From assembly GCF_012843705.1 (NCBI RefSeq), contig NZ_JABAFQ010000001.1, forward strand, positions 248,001-312,000: DNA of 64,000 nucleotides, given 5' to 3'. A program made the position numbers and the translations under genes. The stretch is from Fusobacterium sp. FSA-380-WT-3A. Lineage in GTDB: Bacteria; Fusobacteriota; Fusobacteriia; Fusobacteriales; Fusobacteriaceae. The notes beneath the pieces were generated by a model. The model made no database searches. It was not told the origin of the DNA and saw nothing but the letters and a program-made list of their open reading frames with translations. Below are positions 60,253 to 64,000 of the stretch, in pieces. Within the stretch, counting starts at the first letter, position 1; each line of letters starts with the position of its first letter.

Positions 60253-60765
60253 CTATTTTTTTAATTTTTTTTCAGTTTCTTTTTTTATAAGATGCAATTT
60301 TTTAGAAATAATTTTTCTTGAAACAGGAGATATTCTTTCTATAAAAAGTTTTCCTTCTAAATGATCATATTCATGTTGAAAAGCTTTTGCTAAAAATCCT
60401 GTCATCTCTTCCTCAATCACTTCTCCATCTATATTTTGATATTTTACTTTTATTCTAGCAGCTCTTTTGACTTTTTTATATATTCCAGGAACACTTAAAC
60501 ATCCTTCATCTGTTTCAGTATATTCTTCAGACATTTCTAAAATTTTTGGATTAATTATTTTTCTAATAATTTTATCTCCTACATCTAATACAAAAAATCT
60601 TTTATTTATTCCTACTTGTGGAGCAGCAAGACCTACACCTGTTGCTTCATGCATAGTTTCTACCATATCTTCTAAAATACTTTTTATCTCATCAGTTATA
60701 TTTTCTACTTTTTCACTTTTTTCATTTAAGCAAGAATCACCATAAGTCCTTATTTCGTATAACAT
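60253..60765 (-). CDS. def: Peptide deformylase
   Basis: The 170-aa protein has the three motifs GVGLAAPQVG, EGCLSVPG and QHEYDHLEG, with the metal ligands Cys and two His. It removes the formyl group from nascent proteins. The GAAGG SD precedes ATG. It lies 22 bases after priA and directly abuts the ftsB-like gene. Confidence 0.96.
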   Translation of the reverse strand: MLYEIRTYGDSCLNEKSEKVENITDEIKSILEDMVETMHEATGVGLAAPQVGINKRFFVLDVGDKIIRKIINPKILEMSEEYTETDEGCLSVPGIYKKVKRAARIKVKYQNIDGEVIEEEMTGFLAKAFQHEYDHLEGKLFIERISPVSRKIISKKLHLIKKETEKKLKK

Positions 60766-60787
60766 TTCTACCTTCTTTCTTTCATAA

Positions 60788-63103
60788 TTATATTAAATTT
60801 ATTGGGTCAACATCAATTACAATTCTACAATTTTTTTTATCAAAATTTTGTAAAATTGTTGATATTTCTTTTTTAAAATAATTTATTTTTTCTTTTTTTC
60901 CTTTAATAAAGATATTTTTTCTATATCTATCTTTAACTTTATAAACTAAACTTCTATTTGGAGGAAAAATTTCTACATAATCTCTTTTTATAAGTTTATA
61001 GAAAGAATTAATCACCTCTTCAAGAACTCTTTCATCAGTAGATGAAAAACCTATATTAATTGTTTTTGAAAACGGTGGGTACTCTAAAATTTCCCTCATC
61101 TCTATTTCTTTTTTATAAAAAGAATCATAATCACTATTTTTTATATTTTCCATAATATAATTTTCAGGTTGATAAGTTTGAATTATAACTTTACCTTTTT
61201 TATTCTCTCTTCCAGCTCTCCCAGCAACCTGTGTTATAAGTTGAAAAGTTTTTTCTGAAGCTCTAAAGTCTGGAAAATTTAATATTAAATCAGCATTTAT
61301 AACTCCCACTAAAGTTACATCTGGAAAATGTAACCCTTTTGCTATCATCTGTGTCCCTATCATTATATCATATTTTTTATTTAAAAAATCAAAATATACT
61401 TTTTCATAAAAATTTTTTTCTTTTGTTGTTTCAGAATCCACTCTTATTATAGGCACATCAAAATATTCTTTTAATTTTTCTTCTATCTGTTCAGTTCCCT
61501 TGCCTCCATAATATAAATTATGACTACCACATTTACTACATTTTCCTGTAAATCTAATTTCTTTTCCACAATAATTACATTTTAATTTTTGATTACTTTC
61601 ATAGTAACTTAATTTTATTGAACAATGATCACACTCTTCTATATGTCCACAATCTTTACATTGAATCATTGTAGAATATCCTTTTCTATTTAGGAGAATA
61701 ATAACTTGTTCTTTTCTTAATAAAGTTTCTCTTATATTTTGTAGAAGTTTTTTACTAAAAAAATTATTTTCTTCTGTTTTCATATCCACTATTTCTACTT
61801 CTGGAAGATTTGAATCATTAAATCTCTTATTTAAAATTTCTAATTGAAATTTTTTATTTTTTCCTAAAAAATAACTTTCTATATCTGGAGTTGCAGAGCC
61901 AAATATGACTTTTGAATTTTCTAACATAGCTTTTTTTATTGCCACATATTTAGCATTATATCTAGGATTAGTATCTTGTTTGTAGGTATTTTCATGTTCT
62001 TCATCAATAATTATATATTCTAGATTCTTAACAGGAGCAAATATAGCTGACCTTGCACCTAAAACTATTTTTTTGTATCCATTTTCTATATATATCCATT
62101 CTTTTTTCTTTTCAGAATCAGATATATTACTATGTAAAACTGCTACCTCATCTCCAAATTCTCTTCTAAATCTATTTTTCATTTGAGGAGTAAGAGAAAT
62201 TTCTGGTACTAAAAATATACTTCCTTTATTTTTTATTAAAGCATTTTTTATAAGCCTTATATAAATCTCAGTTTTTCCACTTCCTGTAATTCCTTTTATT
62301 AAAAAATATTTATTAGAAGAAGTTTCTATATTTTTTACAATAGTTTGTTGTTCTTTGTTAAGCACAACATCAGTTGAGATTTTTTTGTTTAAATCTTCAT
62401 CTATTTTGTGATTATCCTTTTCATAAATATTTTTTTCCAAAAATAATATTTTTTTATTTAAAAGTCTATTTATAATTTTTTTATCAAATTTTTCTTCTAA
62501 AGTTTTTTTAGGAATTTTTTTCTTACTCAAAAAATATTTATAAATATTTTCTAAGACTTTTTTTTCTTCTATAGAAAAATATTTTTCAAAATTAAAAGAT
62601 ACTTTTTTATTTTTATCTACTATTAAAAATCCTTCTTTTACATATTTCTTTAAAGTCTCTAAATCTATTTTCTTTCTCAAAGTTTCTCTATTAACCAATT
62701 CTTTTGAATAAAAGTAATCTAGTATTTCTTTCTCTTCAGTTGATAAATCTAAATTTTTATAACTGCTCACTAAAAGATTATAAGTTTCATTATAATGAAT
62801 TTTTAACTCTTTAGGAATGGCAGTAGAAATAACTTGTGAAAAATTACACATATAATAATTTGAAATCCATATTAATAACTCTATATAACTTTTAGAAAAA
62901 GATAATTCATTTTCCAATTTTCTTTTAATCTCAAGGACTTTAAAATCAAATTCTTTTTCATTTTCTTCTTGGATAATAAATGCTCCTCTTTCTCTATTAC
63001 GAAAGTTAACTACTACTCTATCTCCTATATTAAATTTATCATCTTTATCAAGGTATGTGAAAAAAGAGTTTGTTCCATCAACAAACAATTTATAATATCT
63101 CAT
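60788..63103 (-). CDS. priA: Primosomal protein N' (replication restart helicase)
   Basis: The 771-aa protein has an N-terminal DNA-binding domain, Walker A GITGSGKTEIYI, DEEHENTYKQ, the zinc-binding cysteines CKDCGHIEECDHC and CNYCGKEI...CSKCG, and the GTEQIEEKL and QVAGRAGRE motifs. It restarts stalled forks. ATG 63103 has GGAGG eight bases upstream; a GTG six bases earlier is too close. It is followed by def. Confidence 0.96.
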   Translation of the reverse strand: MRYYKLFVDGTNSFFTYLDKDDKFNIGDRVVVNFRNRERGAFIIQEENEKEFDFKVLEIKRKLENELSFSKSYIELLIWISNYYMCNFSQVISTAIPKELKIHYNETYNLLVSSYKNLDLSTEEKEILDYFYSKELVNRETLRKKIDLETLKKYVKEGFLIVDKNKKVSFNFEKYFSIEEKKVLENIYKYFLSKKKIPKKTLEEKFDKKIINRLLNKKILFLEKNIYEKDNHKIDEDLNKKISTDVVLNKEQQTIVKNIETSSNKYFLIKGITGSGKTEIYIRLIKNALIKNKGSIFLVPEISLTPQMKNRFRREFGDEVAVLHSNISDSEKKKEWIYIENGYKKIVLGARSAIFAPVKNLEYIIIDEEHENTYKQDTNPRYNAKYVAIKKAMLENSKVIFGSATPDIESYFLGKNKKFQLEILNKRFNDSNLPEVEIVDMKTEENNFFSKKLLQNIRETLLRKEQVIILLNRKGYSTMIQCKDCGHIEECDHCSIKLSYYESNQKLKCNYCGKEIRFTGKCSKCGSHNLYYGGKGTEQIEEKLKEYFDVPIIRVDSETTKEKNFYEKVYFDFLNKKYDIMIGTQMIAKGLHFPDVTLVGVINADLILNFPDFRASEKTFQLITQVAGRAGRENKKGKVIIQTYQPENYIMENIKNSDYDSFYKKEIEMREILEYPPFSKTINIGFSSTDERVLEEVINSFYKLIKRDYVEIFPPNRSLVYKVKDRYRKNIFIKGKKEKINYFKKEISTILQNFDKKNCRIVIDVDPINLI

Positions 63104-63115
63104 TTTCACTACCTC

Positions 63116-64000
63116 CTATTTTAATATCACTTTTATCTCTGCATTTTCTGATAATTCTGTATCTATTGGGGGATAAAATTCTTTTACTATTCCTGTTCCT
63201 TGAATTTTTAAATTAACTTTATTTCCACTAAATATATCTACAACTTCCCTTAAAGTTTTTCCTTTTAAATCTGGCATTCTATAAATCTCACTATTTTTTT
63301 CTTCTGTTCTTGTATCTTGTATTTCATCTTGAGTAATTGTTATTTTAGAAATATTGTTAGAAACTATTTCTCTTGTCATAGTTAATCTTTTTATAACATT
63401 TCCAAAAACAGGAGCTGCTACTAATCCACCAAATTTTTTATCTACATTAGGTTTATAAAACATTATTAGTCCAGCATATTTTGGTTTTTCAACAGGAAAA
63501 AATCCTATAAAAGAAGTTAAATAATCTTCTTTTAAATATCCTACTCTTCCTGCACTTATTTGGGCTGTTCCTGTTTTTCCTCCTATTGTATATCCTTCGA
63601 CTTTAGCTCTTTCTCCTCCTCCACTTTCAACAACATCTTCTAGCATTTTTTTCATTTTTTCAGAAGTTTCTTCTGTAATTGGAGTATTTATAATTTCAGG
63701 TATATTTCTTCTAATAATTGTTCCATCACTACTGTCAACTATTTTTTCTATCAAATATGGTTTATATAATTTTCCTCCATTTATTAATGAAGAAAATGCC
63801 ATTATCATTTGAATAGGTGTAACAACCATTCCTTGTCCAAAAGATATTGTACTCTTTTTAAGTTTATCCCATCTTTTACTAGGAAGATTATATGGTTTTC
63901 TTTCATATGGAAAATCTATATTTGTTTTATCATAAAATCCAAAATCATTTAGATATTCTTCTATTTTAGAATCTTCTATATTATCTGTCAACATTACCAT
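63116..64000 (-). CDS. Penicillin-binding protein with PASTA domain (partial, N-terminus outside window)
   Basis: The 294 residues in the window are the C-terminal part of a class B transpeptidase: ISFGQGMVVTPIQMIMAFSSLINGG, KTGTAQ (third motif) and a final PASTA-like domain (MPDLKGKTLREVVDIFSGN). The SxxK and SxN motifs and the start lie beyond base 64000. The class B PBP/FtsI or SpoVD type is clear; which one cannot be told. It lies 12 bases upstream of priA in the same operon. Confidence 0.88.
   Translation of the reverse strand: MVMLTDNIEDSKIEEYLNDFGFYDKTNIDFPYERKPYNLPSKRWDKLKKSTISFGQGMVVTPIQMIMAFSSLINGGKLYKPYLIEKIVDSSDGTIIRRNIPEIINTPITEETSEKMKKMLEDVVESGGGERAKVEGYTIGGKTGTAQISAGRVGYLKEDYLTSFIGFFPVEKPKYAGLIMFYKPNVDKKFGGLVAAPVFGNVIKRLTMTREIVSNNISKITITQDEIQDTRTEEKNSEIYRMPDLKGKTLREVVDIFSGNKVNLKIQGTGIVKEFYPPIDTELSENAEIKVILK

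Overview
The window reads as a chromosomal segment of a Fusobacterium-like anaerobe (Fusobacteriota). The DNA is very AT-rich, roughly a quarter G+C by eye, and coding sequences lean on A/T-ending codons. KdsB and LPS-type dTDP-sugar genes point to a Gram-negative envelope, while RNase M5, a two-subunit class I fumarase, NAD-malic enzyme, an M42 peptidase and an RNase M5/arsenate reductase fusion recall Firmicutes-like content. No rRNA, CRISPR array or intact insertion sequence was seen. Species cannot be fixed from sequence reading alone.

Layout. 0-1.7 kb: tail of an esterase, then a tyrosine recombinase bracketed by four alternating copies of an 11-bp motif. 1.7-9.6 kb: pseudouridine synthase, nitroreductase, AlkD-like protein, CorA with a possible regulatory leader, an orphan PotD lipoprotein, the DNA polymerase beta clamp, YbaK and an rRNA/tRNA methyltransferase. 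9.6-16.2 kb: MscL, malic enzyme, M42 peptidase, PTS EIIA, a CBS-domain membrane protein and the fumarase pair. 16.2-32.4 kb: a methyltransferase gene broken by one stop codon, the RNase M5-ArsC fusion, ProC, an ABC-F protein, LemA/DUF2207, SpoIID-like protein, KdsB, sirtuin, PBP1A, RlmN and AlaX.

32.5-35.7 kb is the most unusual stretch. It begins at tRNA-Leu(CAA) and holds a decayed copy of a small secreted protein, three closely related strong promoters in tandem in front of apparently noncoding transcripts (one a G+C island with good helices), a 61-aa protein, a broken HipA-like kinase gene and a further gene remnant. It looks like an eroded accessory island. 35.4-38.8 kb is an envelope operon of lipoproteins and repeat proteins including a HicB-like domain fused to a membrane module. 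38.8-53.1 kb: PLD/helicase/DUF3427 protein, NADH oxidase, proBA, rfbB-rfbD, xpt-pncB, dtd, split ChrA transporter, gamma-glutamyltransferase.

53.4-56.6 kb is a probable amino-acid uptake/catabolism operon with a leader peptide plus terminator, and a substrate-binding protein whose gene is shifted by -1 at an A AAA AAG heptamer. 56.6-58.2 kb is thiC under a clear TPP riboswitch. 58.4-64 kb is a housekeeping cluster: glpX, ftsB/divIC-like gene, def, priA and a PASTA-containing penicillin-binding protein that runs off the window. Together the metabolic genes suggest fumarate/malate interconversion, proline synthesis and scavenging of purine, nicotinate and peptides. Starts were moved from the longest open frame wherever a Shine-Dalgarno (SD) sequence clearly favours an internal codon.
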